From Thermostichus sp047462415 (lineage in GTDB: Bacteria > Cyanobacteriota > Cyanobacteriia > Thermostichales > Thermostichaceae): a stretch of DNA of 64,000 nt. A program made the translations under genes and the position numbers. Positions 35,232 to 43,646 of this stretch are shown piece after piece. Within the stretch, counting starts at the first letter, position 1. Each line of letters begins with the position of its first letter. Under the pieces are notes generated by a model. That model ran no database searches and was not told the origin of the DNA. It was given only the letters and a program-made list of their open reading frames with translations. The stretch covers positions 75,730 to 139,729 of the forward strand of contig NZ_JANSJE010000004.1 in the NCBI RefSeq assembly GCF_047462415.1, read 5' to 3'.

Positions 35232-35975
35232 ATGATGGGATCCCCTACATGGAACCCTGAAATCTCCCCGCTTACCCCATCTCCAGACTCCTGGGCTACG
35301 GGCAGTGTGTACTTTCGCTCGGATGCCCAAGGGATCCATCTGCACCTGCCCAGCACCCTGACCTGGGAAGAAGTTTGGGAGAACTTGGTGTGGCAGTTGC
35401 GCAGCCGCAAACCCCACTGGGCAGGAGTGGCCCCCCTGACCCTGTGGTGCCAAGGGCGAGAGCTGGACATGCCTGCCTTACAAATCCTTGCTGCCCTGTT
35501 GTCCCAGCATGGACTGCAACTGTGGCGCGTCCAAACCGGATCCCGCTCGACGGCGATTGCGGCGGCGACGCTGGGCTATTCTGTGGAACAATCTTCCCCC
35601 TTAGAGGCGATTCCCCCTGTCCCCCCGGATACCACCCCCCTCTACCTGCGATCCACAGTGCGCTCGGGAATGTCCGTGCGCCACCGCGGCTCGGTCTTCT
35701 TGCTGGGGGATCTCAACCCTGGCGGCGAGATCATTGCGGGCGGAGACATTTGGGTTTGGGGACGTCTGCGAGGGCTGGTGCATGCCGGCGCCGAGGGAGA
35801 TAGGAGTGCTGTGATCTTGGCTTTGCAGTTGGAGCCGACTCAGTTGCGCATTGCCGATCAGGTGGCCCGTCCACCCGAGGGTGGATCCCCCCCCGACACG
35901 CCAGAGGTGGTTTACTTGCAGGAGGATGCCATCTGCATTGCCAGCCTTCAGGATTTTCTGCGGAGGGGGGTATGA
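35232..35975 (+). CDS. minC: Septum site-determining protein MinC
   Basis: MinC inhibits FtsZ assembly away from mid-cell. The protein has 247 residues. The C-terminal domain is the conserved beta-helix (MSVRHRGSVFLLGDLNPGGE, IIAGGDIWVWGRLRGLVHAG) that binds MinD and FtsZ. The N-terminal domain is divergent, as usual in cyanobacteria. ATG at 35232 or 35235. The stop overlaps the minD start by 4 bp, so the two are translationally coupled. Confidence 0.93.
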   Translation: MMGSPTWNPEISPLTPSPDSWATGSVYFRSDAQGIHLHLPSTLTWEEVWENLVWQLRSRKPHWAGVAPLTLWCQGRELDMPALQILAALLSQHGLQLWRVQTGSRSTAIAAATLGYSVEQSSPLEAIPPVPPDTTPLYLRSTVRSGMSVRHRGSVFLLGDLNPGGEIIAGGDIWVWGRLRGLVHAGAEGDRSAVILALQLEPTQLRIADQVARPPEGGSPPDTPEVVYLQEDAICIASLQDFLRRGV

Positions 35976-36778
35976 GCCGAGTCATTGTCGTAACCTCTGG
36001 CAAAGGCGGGGTGGGCAAAACCACCCTAACGGCCAACCTGGGCACTGCCTTGGCGCGCTTGGGTCGCTCGGTGGTGGTGGTGGATGCCGACTTTGGCCTG
36101 CGCAACCTGGACTTGTTGCTGGGGCTGGAGAATCGGGTGGTGTACACGGCTCTAGAGGTGATTGCGGGGGAATGTCGCCTTGAACAAGCGTTGGTGAAAG
36201 ACAAACGCACCCCCAATCTCTCGCTGTTGCCAGCAGCCCAAACCCGCAACAAAACGGCGGCCAACCCAGATCAGATGCGCCAGTTGATCGAGAAGCTGGC
36301 CGGCAGCCACGACTATGTGCTGATCGACTGCCCGGCAGGGATCGAACAGGGGTTTCGCAATGCCATCGCGGGGGCCGGCGAGGCACTCATCGTCACCACC
36401 CCGGAGGTGGCGGCAGTGCGGGATGCAGATCGCGTAGTGGGCTTGTTGGAAGCTGCACAAATTGCACCGACCCAGCTTATCGTCAACCGCCTGCGCCCCG
36501 ATATGGTGGTAGCTGGCCAGATGATGTCGGTGGAAGACGTGGTGGAGGTGCTGGCCATCCCCTTGGTGGGTATCATTCCAGAAGACCGGGAGGTGATCGT
36601 CTCCACCAACAAAGGGGAGCCCCTAGTCCTCTCGGCCAACCCAACTCTGGCTGCTCAGGCCATCCAGCGCATTGCCCGACGGCTGGAAGGGGAGACGGTG
36701 GAATTCCCCAAGTTGGCCAGCTTGGGTGAGTCTTTCTGGGAAAAAGCCAAGCGGTTTTTAAACCAAAAGGTGCTTTGA
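35972..36778 (+). CDS. minD: Septum site-determining ATPase MinD
   Basis: MinD is the membrane-cycling ATPase that recruits MinC and is displaced by MinE. The protein has 268 residues. The deviant Walker A is GKGGVGKTTL with the signature Lys near residue 11. Other motifs are DADFGLRNLDLLLGLENRVV, DCPAGIEQGF and a C-terminal amphipathic membrane-targeting helix (ESFWEKAKRFLNQ). Overlaps minC by 4 bp and is followed by minE after 80 bp. Confidence 0.97.
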   Translation: MSRVIVVTSGKGGVGKTTLTANLGTALARLGRSVVVVDADFGLRNLDLLLGLENRVVYTALEVIAGECRLEQALVKDKRTPNLSLLPAAQTRNKTAANPDQMRQLIEKLAGSHDYVLIDCPAGIEQGFRNAIAGAGEALIVTTPEVAAVRDADRVVGLLEAAQIAPTQLIVNRLRPDMVVAGQMMSVEDVVEVLAIPLVGIIPEDREVIVSTNKGEPLVLSANPTLAAQAIQRIARRLEGETVEFPKLASLGESFWEKAKRFLNQKVL

Positions 36779-36858
36779 ATGGCTCTTCTGCCTGATTTGG
36801 ATTGGGTTTGCCCATCCCCATTCGCCTTAACGACTGACTCCAGCTACCGCTAAGGCCC

Positions 36859-37209
36859 ATGCTTCTCGATTTCTTAGATCAGCTTTTCTCCCGCCACTCC
36901 GGCAGCAGCCGCGAGCAGGCCAAGCAACGCCTGAAACTGATCTTGGCCCACGACCGCACCGACCTCACCCCGGCAGCCTTGGAAGCGATGCGGCTGGAGA
37001 TTTTGGGGGTGGTGTCCCGCTATGTGGAGCTGGATGCGGAGGGGCTGCAATTTCACTTGGCGGCAGAAGGGGGGACGACGGCCCTGATCGCCAACCTGCC
37101 CATTCGTCGTGTCAAGCCCCTGGCGGAGGCCGGCCCCTGCCAAGAGGACAGCCTGCAACAGGGAGCTGCCCCCTCCGAGGGCGGCCATTTGAGTTCACCT
37201 TCGGCCTGA
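36859..37209 (+). CDS. minE: Cell division topological specificity factor MinE
   Basis: MinE stimulates MinD ATPase and confines the inhibitor to the poles. The protein has 116 residues, a little longer than E. coli MinE (88), with a C-terminal extension rich in Glu, Gly and Ser. Core motifs are SREQAKQRLKLILAHDRTDL (the MinD-binding helix/strand) and ALEAMRLEILGVVSRYVELD in the topological domain. Third gene of the minCDE operon. Confidence 0.93.
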   Translation: MLLDFLDQLFSRHSGSSREQAKQRLKLILAHDRTDLTPAALEAMRLEILGVVSRYVELDAEGLQFHLAAEGGTTALIANLPIRRVKPLAEAGPCQEDSLQQGAAPSEGGHLSSPSA

Positions 37210-37242
37210 GCTACCCTAGACTCAAGGAGCAGTAACTTCAAG

Positions 37243-37265
37243 GTGTTACATAAAAGTGTTACATT
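37243..37265. promoter_or_regulatory. Direct repeat matching two HLR1 (RpaB) half-sites
   Basis: GTGTTACAT occurs twice, at 37243-37251 and 37256-37264. Within it GTTACATA (37245-37252) and GTTACATT (37258-37265) both fit the HLR1 half-site (G/T)TTACA(T/A)(T/A). They are 5 bp apart, not the canonical 2 bp. The site is in the 230-bp gap between minE and the antiporter gene, about 180 bp upstream of the latter. Confidence 0.45.
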
Positions 37266-37443
37266 CGGCCAGAGTTTGCCTGTTCGTCAAGATGCTTTCT
37301 CGCTGCTCCCACCTGTGTCTGTCCCGGCCCGGAGCGACTTGTAGTTGTTAACAGCCTGTTCATGTCAACCTTCTGTGGCCCCAACGCTAACCAAGACAGA
37401 ACTGCTGGGACAGAGTTCTCGCTAAGGGAGGTTGAGCCTCGGC

Positions 37444-39627
37444 ATGGAAAACTCCTTTGAGCTGACGATCCTGTTTACGCTGGCCCTAGTGGCCGGGATC
37501 GCAGCTCAAGTCCTGGCCAATTTTGTCAAGGTGCCCAGCATTGTTTTCCTGCTCCTGTTTGGGGTGCTGCTGGGCCCGGATGGCCTGAGCTGGGTTCACC
37601 CCCAGGTTATGGGATCCGGGCTGGAGGCGCTGGTGTCGTTGGCGGTGGCTCTGATCCTGTTTGAGGGGGGGCTGAACCTGCGGCTGCAACGTCTCAACCA
37701 AGTCTCCGATAGCCTGCGCAATTTGGTGTTGCTGGGATCCCTGCTGACCTTGGTGGGGGGAGCGGTGGCGGCCCACTATTTGGGGGAGTTTCCCTGGCCC
37801 CTGGCCTTTTTGTTCGGATCCCTGGTGGTGGTGACGGGGCCGACGGTGATTAACCCCATCCTGAAGCGGGTACGGGTCGATTCCGCCGTCAGCACCCTGC
37901 TGGAAGGGGAAGGGGTGCTCATCGATCCGGTGGGGGCCATCTTGGCGGTGGTGGTGCTGCAGGTGGTGCTTTCTGGCCACCCCAGCTTCCTCATGGCCTT
38001 GGAGCAGTTGTCCAGCCGCTTGGCCATTGGGTCGGCGGTGGGGGCGCTGGGGGGCTGGCTGATGGGATCCTTTCTGCTCTGGTCGCGGCAGTTTTTGACG
38101 GAGGAGCTGCGCAACTCGGTGGTGCTGGCGGGGGCGCTGGGGGTGTTTGCCCTGGCCCAGTCGCTGCGCTCCGAGGCGGGGCTGATGGCGGTGGTGATGG
38201 CGGGCCTGGTGGTGCGGCAGAAGGCGGCCATTGCCGAGCGGAGCGTGCGCCAGTTCCACGGCCAGTTGGTGGTGGTCGCTATCTCGGTATTGTTTATCCT
38301 GCTCACGTCCACCCTCTCTCTGAAGGCGGTATTTGCTCTGGGCTGGGGAGCGTTGGCCACGGTGCTCTGCCTGATGCTGGTGGTGCGCCCCTTGAGCGTG
38401 TGGCTGTGTACCTGGCGCAGCGACCTCAATTGGCGGCAGAAGCTGTTTGTGGCCTGGCTGGCCCCCCGCGGCATTGTGGCGGCTTCGGTGGCCTCTTTGT
38501 TTGCCATTTTGCTCACCGAGCGGGGCATTACCGGGGGAGATGCCCTCAAGGCGCTGGTGTTTTTGACCATCTCGCTCACGGTGACGGTGCAGGGGCTGAC
38601 CGCCGCCTGGGTGGCCCGCTGGCTGGGCTTGGATCAGGGCAGTTCTACCGTGATCGTCGGCAACCATCCGCTGGTCGACCAGTTGGCCCAGTTGCTGCGC
38701 TCCCTCAACCAGGCGGTGGAGGTGCTGCCACTGCCGTCGGGATCCCGTCTGCGCGAGCCTGTCGGCCCAGCCGAGCTCAACGGCCACAAAGCCGGCCATA
38801 CCTCAGGGCCCCAGCCCCCCACCAGCAATGGGCTCTCCAAAGCTCTGCCCGTTCGCGTCAGCGGGACGGAGTCCTTGGAGGAACCTGGCCAGGTGCTTCC
38901 CGGATCTTTGCAGGAAGCCGTGCTGAGCGAGTCAGCCTTCTTGAAAGCCGATATCGACCATGCGGAGACGCTGCTGATCCTGACTTTGGATCCCCAGATG
39001 AACTGGGCCATTGCCGAGTTGATGGTGAAGCTCTCGGTTTCCGCTGCCATCTGGACGGTATTGCTGCCGGAGATGCCCATCTCAGAAGGGATCCGCACCC
39101 TGCCGATCCCCTTTTCCCAACTGCAGCGCTGGGCCGGCTACCTGGAGGCCAACCGGGCCGAGTTGCGCTCGATCACCCTGCCCACCTTGGCGGATCTGGG
39201 TCTGAAGCCCCCCCAATTGACAGTGGCCTCGGCCCAGGAGTCGATCTCGGCGGCGCGCTCAGCTCTGCTCAACCCCTTTTCAGCCCAGATGGAAGTGGAG
39301 GATCCCACGTTGGAGCGGCTGCGGGATCAGTTTGCCTACCGCATCAAAGCCGATCTCTGCCTGCCTTTGTTGCTGGTGCGCCCGCAGCGCTTGGGGGGCT
39401 GGTTCCGGGAGGGAGGCGGATCGTCTCAACTGGGCCGGTTGTTTTACCTGCCTGAGCCGGACGTTTGGCGACGCGGAGATCGCATCTACTACCTGGAGCG
39501 CACGTCCAGCCCTGTAGAGGCCGCTGCTCCCTTTGCCAGAGAGTCGGATCCCCCGGAATGGGATCCACCCTCAGCCGAGTTACTGCCCCAGTATGTTGAG
39601 GGCGTCAAGCTCCACTTTGATCTCTAG
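37444..39627 (+). CDS. CPA1-type cation:proton antiporter with long cytoplasmic C-terminal region
   Basis: The protein is 727 residues. The first ~400 form a 12-13 helix Na+/H+ exchanger domain with the core motif GPTVINPILKRV and family loop LVVVTGPTV. A Rossmann-like region follows (STVIVGNHPLVDQLAQLL) that resembles an RCK domain but lacks the GxGxxG nucleotide motif, then about 300 soluble residues. ATG at 37444 follows a purine-rich GGGAGG. The linker PVRVSGTESLEE is coded partly by a short dispersed repeat (38851-38879). Probable role: Na+ or K+/pH homeostasis. Confidence 0.9.
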   Translation: MENSFELTILFTLALVAGIAAQVLANFVKVPSIVFLLLFGVLLGPDGLSWVHPQVMGSGLEALVSLAVALILFEGGLNLRLQRLNQVSDSLRNLVLLGSLLTLVGGAVAAHYLGEFPWPLAFLFGSLVVVTGPTVINPILKRVRVDSAVSTLLEGEGVLIDPVGAILAVVVLQVVLSGHPSFLMALEQLSSRLAIGSAVGALGGWLMGSFLLWSRQFLTEELRNSVVLAGALGVFALAQSLRSEAGLMAVVMAGLVVRQKAAIAERSVRQFHGQLVVVAISVLFILLTSTLSLKAVFALGWGALATVLCLMLVVRPLSVWLCTWRSDLNWRQKLFVAWLAPRGIVAASVASLFAILLTERGITGGDALKALVFLTISLTVTVQGLTAAWVARWLGLDQGSSTVIVGNHPLVDQLAQLLRSLNQAVEVLPLPSGSRLREPVGPAELNGHKAGHTSGPQPPTSNGLSKALPVRVSGTESLEEPGQVLPGSLQEAVLSESAFLKADIDHAETLLILTLDPQMNWAIAELMVKLSVSAAIWTVLLPEMPISEGIRTLPIPFSQLQRWAGYLEANRAELRSITLPTLADLGLKPPQLTVASAQESISAARSALLNPFSAQMEVEDPTLERLRDQFAYRIKADLCLPLLLVRPQRLGGWFREGGGSSQLGRLFYLPEPDVWRRGDRIYYLERTSSPVEAAAPFARESDPPEWDPPSAELLPQYVEGVKLHFDL
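38851..38879. repeat. Dispersed palindrome-associated repeat, copy inside the antiporter gene
   Basis: CGCGTCAGCGGGACGGAGT is shared exactly with 59448-59466, and AGCGGGACGGAGTCCTTGG with 32139-32157. Its left part folds as CCCGTT...AGCGGG. Here it is translated on the plus strand as VSGTESL in the interdomain linker. Confidence 0.7.
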
Positions 39628-39983
39628 GGATCTCGAGGCAGCCAGCGGCCACTGGCGATGAGCGAGCACCCCTGCACCTGCTTGGGCTGACCTAGGTATA
39701 CCCAGGCCGAGGTGCCGCTCTCCAATTGCACCCACCGTCGTTCGTACAGCCGCGGGTGATCTTCCAGCTCGTCTAGGCGGGGTAACAGGCTCAAGGGAAT
39801 GCGGTAGCGCTCGCCGTAGAGCCGATTTTGGCCAGGAACCGCCATCGGGTAGGGGCCGAGATCGTAGAGGTCGATGTGGTTGAGGCTGTCGGTTCCCAAA
39901 AACTCTGCTCCTTGCAGCAGGCTGTGGTACTGGCCACCCCGCAGCAGGGATCCGTAAACGAAAACCACTGTCGTCTGTTCCAT
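39624..39983 (-). CDS. Gamma-glutamylcyclotransferase-like (GGCT fold) protein
   Basis: The protein is 119 residues with the YGSLLRGG substrate-loop motif near the N-terminus (residues 10-17), an internal DLGPYPMAV and the helix DELEDHPRLYERR carrying the conserved acidic residue. These define the GGCT/AIG2 fold, whose members cyclise gamma-glutamyl amines or related groups; the substrate here is unknown. It converges on the antiporter gene with a 4-bp overlap and lies just downstream of plsY on the same strand. Confidence 0.85.
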   Translation of the reverse strand: MEQTTVVFVYGSLLRGGQYHSLLQGAEFLGTDSLNHIDLYDLGPYPMAVPGQNRLYGERYRIPLSLLPRLDELEDHPRLYERRWVQLESGTSAWVYLGQPKQVQGCSLIASGRWLPRDP

Positions 39984-40004
39984 CGTGCTCTGGGACAGGG
40001 TGAA

Positions 40005-40616
40005 TTAGGGAGATTGGGCCAATTTTTGGCCGATGCGCGGCTCCGAGCCGGCCAGCAGGCGCTCGATGTTGCGTCGATGAGCCCCGATCACATACACTCC
40101 GCCCGCCAAGGCAAACAACACATAGGGCAGAGGCTGAGCCATTGCCCACATCAAGAGCGGGGCCGCCCCTGCCGCCAGCAAAGAGCTGAAGGAGACAATG
40201 CGGGTGAGGGCGATCCCCAGCAGCCAGACGCCAAAGGTGGCCAGCGCCACCGGCCAAGCCATAGCCAACAAGATCCCCAGGCTGGTGGCCACCGATTTGC
40301 CCCCCTTGAAGCCCAGCCAACAGGAGCGGCTATGGCCGATCACCGCCCCCAGGGCCGCTACGACCACCCACCACGGCGATCCCAAAGCCGATCCCAGGAC
40401 CACCGCTGCCGCCCCTTTGGCAGCATCCACCAGCAACACCAGCAGCGCCGGCCCCTTGCCCAGCGTCCGCAACACATTGGTTGCCCCCGTCGAGCCGGAT
40501 CCCTGTTGGCGGAGGTCGATGCCGCCCCACCAACGGCCTACCCAGTAGCCGGTGGGGATGGATCCCAGGAGATAGCCCCCCAGCGCCGCCAGGAGAGCCG
40601 CAAACAATGTAGGCAT
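40005..40616 (-). CDS. plsY: Glycerol-3-phosphate acyltransferase PlsY
   Basis: PlsY transfers an acyl group from acyl-phosphate to glycerol-3-phosphate, the first step of phospholipid synthesis. The protein is 203 residues with five hydrophobic helices. Signature motifs are GSIPTGYWVGRWWGGIDLRQ, GSGSTGATNVLR and GFKGGKSVATSLGILLAM. ATG at 40616. It is followed by the GGCT-like gene after 21 bp, so the two may share a transcript. Confidence 0.96.
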   Translation of the reverse strand: MPTLFAALLAALGGYLLGSIPTGYWVGRWWGGIDLRQQGSGSTGATNVLRTLGKGPALLVLLVDAAKGAAAVVLGSALGSPWWVVVAALGAVIGHSRSCWLGFKGGKSVATSLGILLAMAWPVALATFGVWLLGIALTRIVSFSSLLAAGAAPLLMWAMAQPLPYVLFALAGGVYVIGAHRRNIERLLAGSEPRIGQKLAQSP

Positions 40617-40960
40617 GGCCGGATCTTGAACGCTCTTCCCTCACTTTGCCACATGGCTTGAGCTGCAACTCCCTGACCTATTCATGAAACGTTTCTCTAC
40701 GTCGTTGTTGCGACGCAATGCTGCCGCGAACGCGCCTATCCCTAACTCCCCTCTCCCTGAGGGAGAGGGGTCGGGGGTGGTCGCGTGAGCGGCGCAGAGC
40801 GCTTGGGCTGCTCCCTGAGGGAGAGGGGTCGGGGGTGGTCGCGTGAGCGGCGCGGAGCGCTTGGGCCGGCGGCAAAGTGTCTTAATCCTGTTGGAAACGA
40901 CTGTAACTGCCGACAGTGGAGAGCGACCCTCCTCCAGAGGGCAAAGCTTCCCGCCATCGG
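40617..40960. other. Intergenic region with the tandem dispersed repeat
   Basis: About 340 bp between the plsY start and the gyrB end. Most of the distinct sequence is the repeat pair at 40748-40866. Nothing else recognisable is seen. Confidence 0.5.
40748..40866. repeat. Two tandem copies of a ~55-bp palindromic dispersed repeat
   Basis: Each unit has a CCCTGAGGGAGAGGGG hairpin part followed by GGTCGCGTGAGCGGCGC and GGAGCGCTTGGGC (first copy has one base change). Copy one is about 40753-40808, copy two about 40811-40866. The first hairpin is perfect: CCCCTCTCCC-TGA-GGGAGAGGGG (40748-40770). Related copies lie at 1192-1301 (reversed), 5644-5670 (inside a gene) and 57073-57095 (hairpin only, inside the CRISPR array). 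Confidence 0.8.
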
Positions 40961-42889
40961 CTAGATATCCAGAGCCGCCAGATCCAGATGGGCACTGTGA
41001 GCCTCAATAAACTCCCGTCGGGGGCCGACAGCATCTCCCATCAAGATGGTGAAAATGCGATCCGCCTCCACCGCATCTTCAATGGTGATCTGTTTGAGGG
41101 TGCGCGTTGCCGGGTTCATGGTGGTCTCCCAAAGTTGTTCGGGCATCATTTCCCCCAGACCCTTGAACCGTTGGATAGTGTACTTGGCGTTGGCCGGCAA
41201 TCCCCGCACGATCTGATCCTTCTCGGCGTCGCTGTAGCAATAGCGAACATTATTGCGGCCCCACTCGATTTTGTAGAGCGGCGGACAGGCGATATAGACA
41301 TAGCCCTGTTCCAGAAGGGCCTTTTGATAGCGGTAGAAAAAGGTCAACAACAGGGTGCGAATGTGGCTGCCGTCCACGTCAGCATCGGTCATGAGGATGA
41401 TGCGGTGGTAGCGCAGTTGGCTGGGATCAAATTCATCGCCTTTAACCCCCAACCCCAGCGCCGTGATCATCGCCTGAATCTCGGCATTTTTGTAGATCTT
41501 GGCGGGATCTGCCTTTTCGATGTTGAGGATCTTGCCGCGCAAAGGCAGTACCGCCTGAAACTGCCGATCCCGACCTTGTTTGGCGCTGCCCCCCGCCGAG
41601 TCGCCTTCCACCAAATACACCTCGGATTCGGCCGGGTCACGGCAACTGCAATCGGCCAACTTCCCCGGCAGCGTGGAAGATTCCAGGGCGGATTTGCGCC
41701 GCACCAATTCCCTCGCCCGCCGGGCTGCTTCGGCAGCGTTGAAGGACTGGATGGCTTTATCGACGATCCCCCTGGCCACGTTGGGGTTGAACTCCAGATA
41801 CTCCGCCAGCGCCTCGGAGACGAGGGTCTGGACAATGCCCCGCACCTCCGTGTTGCCCAACTTGGTTTTGGTCTGCCCCTCAAACTCGGGGTTGGGTACT
41901 TTGACCGAGACGATAGCCGTCAGCCCCTCCCGCACGTTTTCTCCGGCCAGGTTGCTGTCAGAATCTTTGAGTTTGTTGAGCTTGCGGGCTTGGCTGTTGA
42001 TGGTGAGGGTAAGAGAGGCTTTCAGGCCCTCCAAGTGGGTGCCCCCCTCGGTGGTGCGGATGTTGTTGGCAAAGCCGATCAACGTGTCGGTATAGACATC
42101 CGAGCACCACTGCAGCGCCACTTCCACCTCGACGCCATCCCGCTCCCCCCGTATGTAGATGATGTCGGAGTGAATGGGGGTTTTTTCGTGGTTGATGAAG
42201 GCTACATATTCCTTGATGCCGCCCGCATACTGATAGGTTTCGCGGTGCGGTGGATCCCGCCGCAGGTCGGTGAAGGTAATTTTCAGGCCAGCGTTGAGGT
42301 AGGCCAACTCGCGAAAGCGGGCCGCCAACAGAGCATAGTCGAACTCTCGCTCGGGAAAGATCAGCCCATCCGGCTTGAAGCGCACCTCTGTACCCCGCCG
42401 GTTGGATCCCTGGGGTTGCGGCTCGGATTGCAAGGATCCCACCACCGCCCCGCGCTCAAACCGCTGAAAGTGAACCTTGCCCTCCCGCCAAACCGTCACC
42501 TCCACCCATTCGGAGAGGGCATTTACCACCGACACCCCTACCCCGTGCAGCCCGCCGGAGACCTTATAACCGCCGCCGCCGAACTTGCCCCCCGCGTGCA
42601 ACACCGTCAGCACCGTCACCAGGGCCGACTGCCCAGTTTTGGGATGAATATCCACCGGAATGCCGCGGCCATTGTCCAAAACAGACACCGAGCCATCGGG
42701 GTAGAGGGTAATCTGAATATCGTCGCAATAGCCGGCCAAAGCCTCATCGACGGAGTTGTCCACCACCTCGTACACCAAATGGTGCAACCCCTTGGGCCCG
42801 GTGGAACCAATGTACATGCCAGGCCGCTTGCGCACAGCCTCCAAGCCTTCCAAAACTTGGATCTGCTCTGCACCGTAGTTTTCCGTCAT
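40961..42889 (-). CDS. gyrB: DNA gyrase subunit B
   Basis: GyrB is the ATPase and TOPRIM subunit of gyrase, which introduces negative supercoils. The protein is 642 residues, the short form without the E. coli insert. Motifs: GLEAVRKRPGMYIGST, the GHKL motif DNGRGIPVDIH, the TOPRIM EGDSAGGSAKQGRDR and DADVDGSHIRTLLLT, and a C-terminal GLGEMMPEQLWETTM. ATG at 42889 (MTENYGAEQIQ) matches family starts; the longer frame to 42931 does not. Confidence 0.97.
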   Translation of the reverse strand: MTENYGAEQIQVLEGLEAVRKRPGMYIGSTGPKGLHHLVYEVVDNSVDEALAGYCDDIQITLYPDGSVSVLDNGRGIPVDIHPKTGQSALVTVLTVLHAGGKFGGGGYKVSGGLHGVGVSVVNALSEWVEVTVWREGKVHFQRFERGAVVGSLQSEPQPQGSNRRGTEVRFKPDGLIFPEREFDYALLAARFRELAYLNAGLKITFTDLRRDPPHRETYQYAGGIKEYVAFINHEKTPIHSDIIYIRGERDGVEVEVALQWCSDVYTDTLIGFANNIRTTEGGTHLEGLKASLTLTINSQARKLNKLKDSDSNLAGENVREGLTAIVSVKVPNPEFEGQTKTKLGNTEVRGIVQTLVSEALAEYLEFNPNVARGIVDKAIQSFNAAEAARRARELVRRKSALESSTLPGKLADCSCRDPAESEVYLVEGDSAGGSAKQGRDRQFQAVLPLRGKILNIEKADPAKIYKNAEIQAMITALGLGVKGDEFDPSQLRYHRIILMTDADVDGSHIRTLLLTFFYRYQKALLEQGYVYIACPPLYKIEWGRNNVRYCYSDAEKDQIVRGLPANAKYTIQRFKGLGEMMPEQLWETTMNPATRTLKQITIEDAVEADRIFTILMGDAVGPRREFIEAHSAHLDLAALDI

Positions 42890-43091
42890 TCGCAACTCCA
42901 ATCCTGAAGAAGACCCCCAGCCAAGATCCACAGAAACCCAGAAAATTGACCTTAAAGGCCAGGAGTGAGTCTAGTATCCCAAAAAACTGCCCCTATGGTA
43001 GCACAAAAGGCTAGAATAGCCACACAGACGCTTCTGGGGGCCGAGTTCAGGAGGGGATGCAGGTAGAGAAATCAGTCTATCTCTCCAGACC

Positions 43092-43643
43092 CTAACCCAG
43101 AAAGCTCTCCACCAACCCCGGCGGCGGCTGTACCTGAAGCGTGCCTTTTTCCAAATCCACAACGGGCACCAGGGCTTTTACAAAAGGGATCAACACCTGT
43201 CGGCGGTCAGGGGTTGTTATCTCCAGCACATCCTGGCCGGCGGCCAAAATCCCCGAAACCTGTCCCAGCAGCTCTCCTTGGTGATAGACGGCCAAGCCGA
43301 TGAGATCGCGGTAGTGGTACTCCTCCGGCTGGAGGGGCAAGCGGTGGGAAGCCGGCACCAGCACCTTGGCTCCCACCCAAACCTCTGCAGCCGTTCGATC
43401 GGGGATCCCTTCCAGTCGCACCAAGTAAAGGCCCTTAGCCGGGAAAAATTGCCCCTCGATCAAAGGATGTAGTAAGGGCTCCGGATCCGCATCCCGCTGC
43501 AGCCAACGGGGCCCCGGCTGGGTGAGTCGCTCCGGGAAATCTGACCAGCACTTGACCCGCAGCCAGCCCCGCAGGCCATGGGCCGCCACCACCTGCCCCA
43601 CCAGCAGCCAAGCAGGAGCTCCTTCCTGGGCTGAAGCCACCAT
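43092..43643 (-). CDS. rimM: Ribosome maturation factor RimM
   Basis: RimM assists 30S head maturation by binding S19. The protein is 183 residues. N-terminal domain: LLVGQVVAAHGLRGWLRVKC; C-terminal PRC-barrel: YHYRDLIGLAVYHQGELLGQ, DVLEITTPDRRQVLIPFVKA. It starts 3 bp after the SPFH gene stop, so the two are likely one transcript. Confidence 0.95.
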   Translation of the reverse strand: MVASAQEGAPAWLLVGQVVAAHGLRGWLRVKCWSDFPERLTQPGPRWLQRDADPEPLLHPLIEGQFFPAKGLYLVRLEGIPDRTAAEVWVGAKVLVPASHRLPLQPEEYHYRDLIGLAVYHQGELLGQVSGILAAGQDVLEITTPDRRQVLIPFVKALVPVVDLEKGTLQVQPPPGLVESFLG

Positions 43644-43646
43644 GGT

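Noticed and set aside
34910..35470. A minus-strand frame of 186 residues upstream of and across minC
   Set aside because: About half is antisense to minC, and the rest has no recognisable domain or ribosome-binding site. I list the region as intergenic.
37486..38799. A 437-residue minus-strand open frame opposite the antiporter gene
   Set aside because: Composition is His/Gln/Gly-rich as expected for the reverse of a hydrophobic gene, with no domain.
40916..42907. A 663-residue open frame on the plus strand opposite gyrB
   Set aside because: It is an antisense frame kept open by GC-rich codon use; gyrB on the minus strand has all family motifs and this frame has none.
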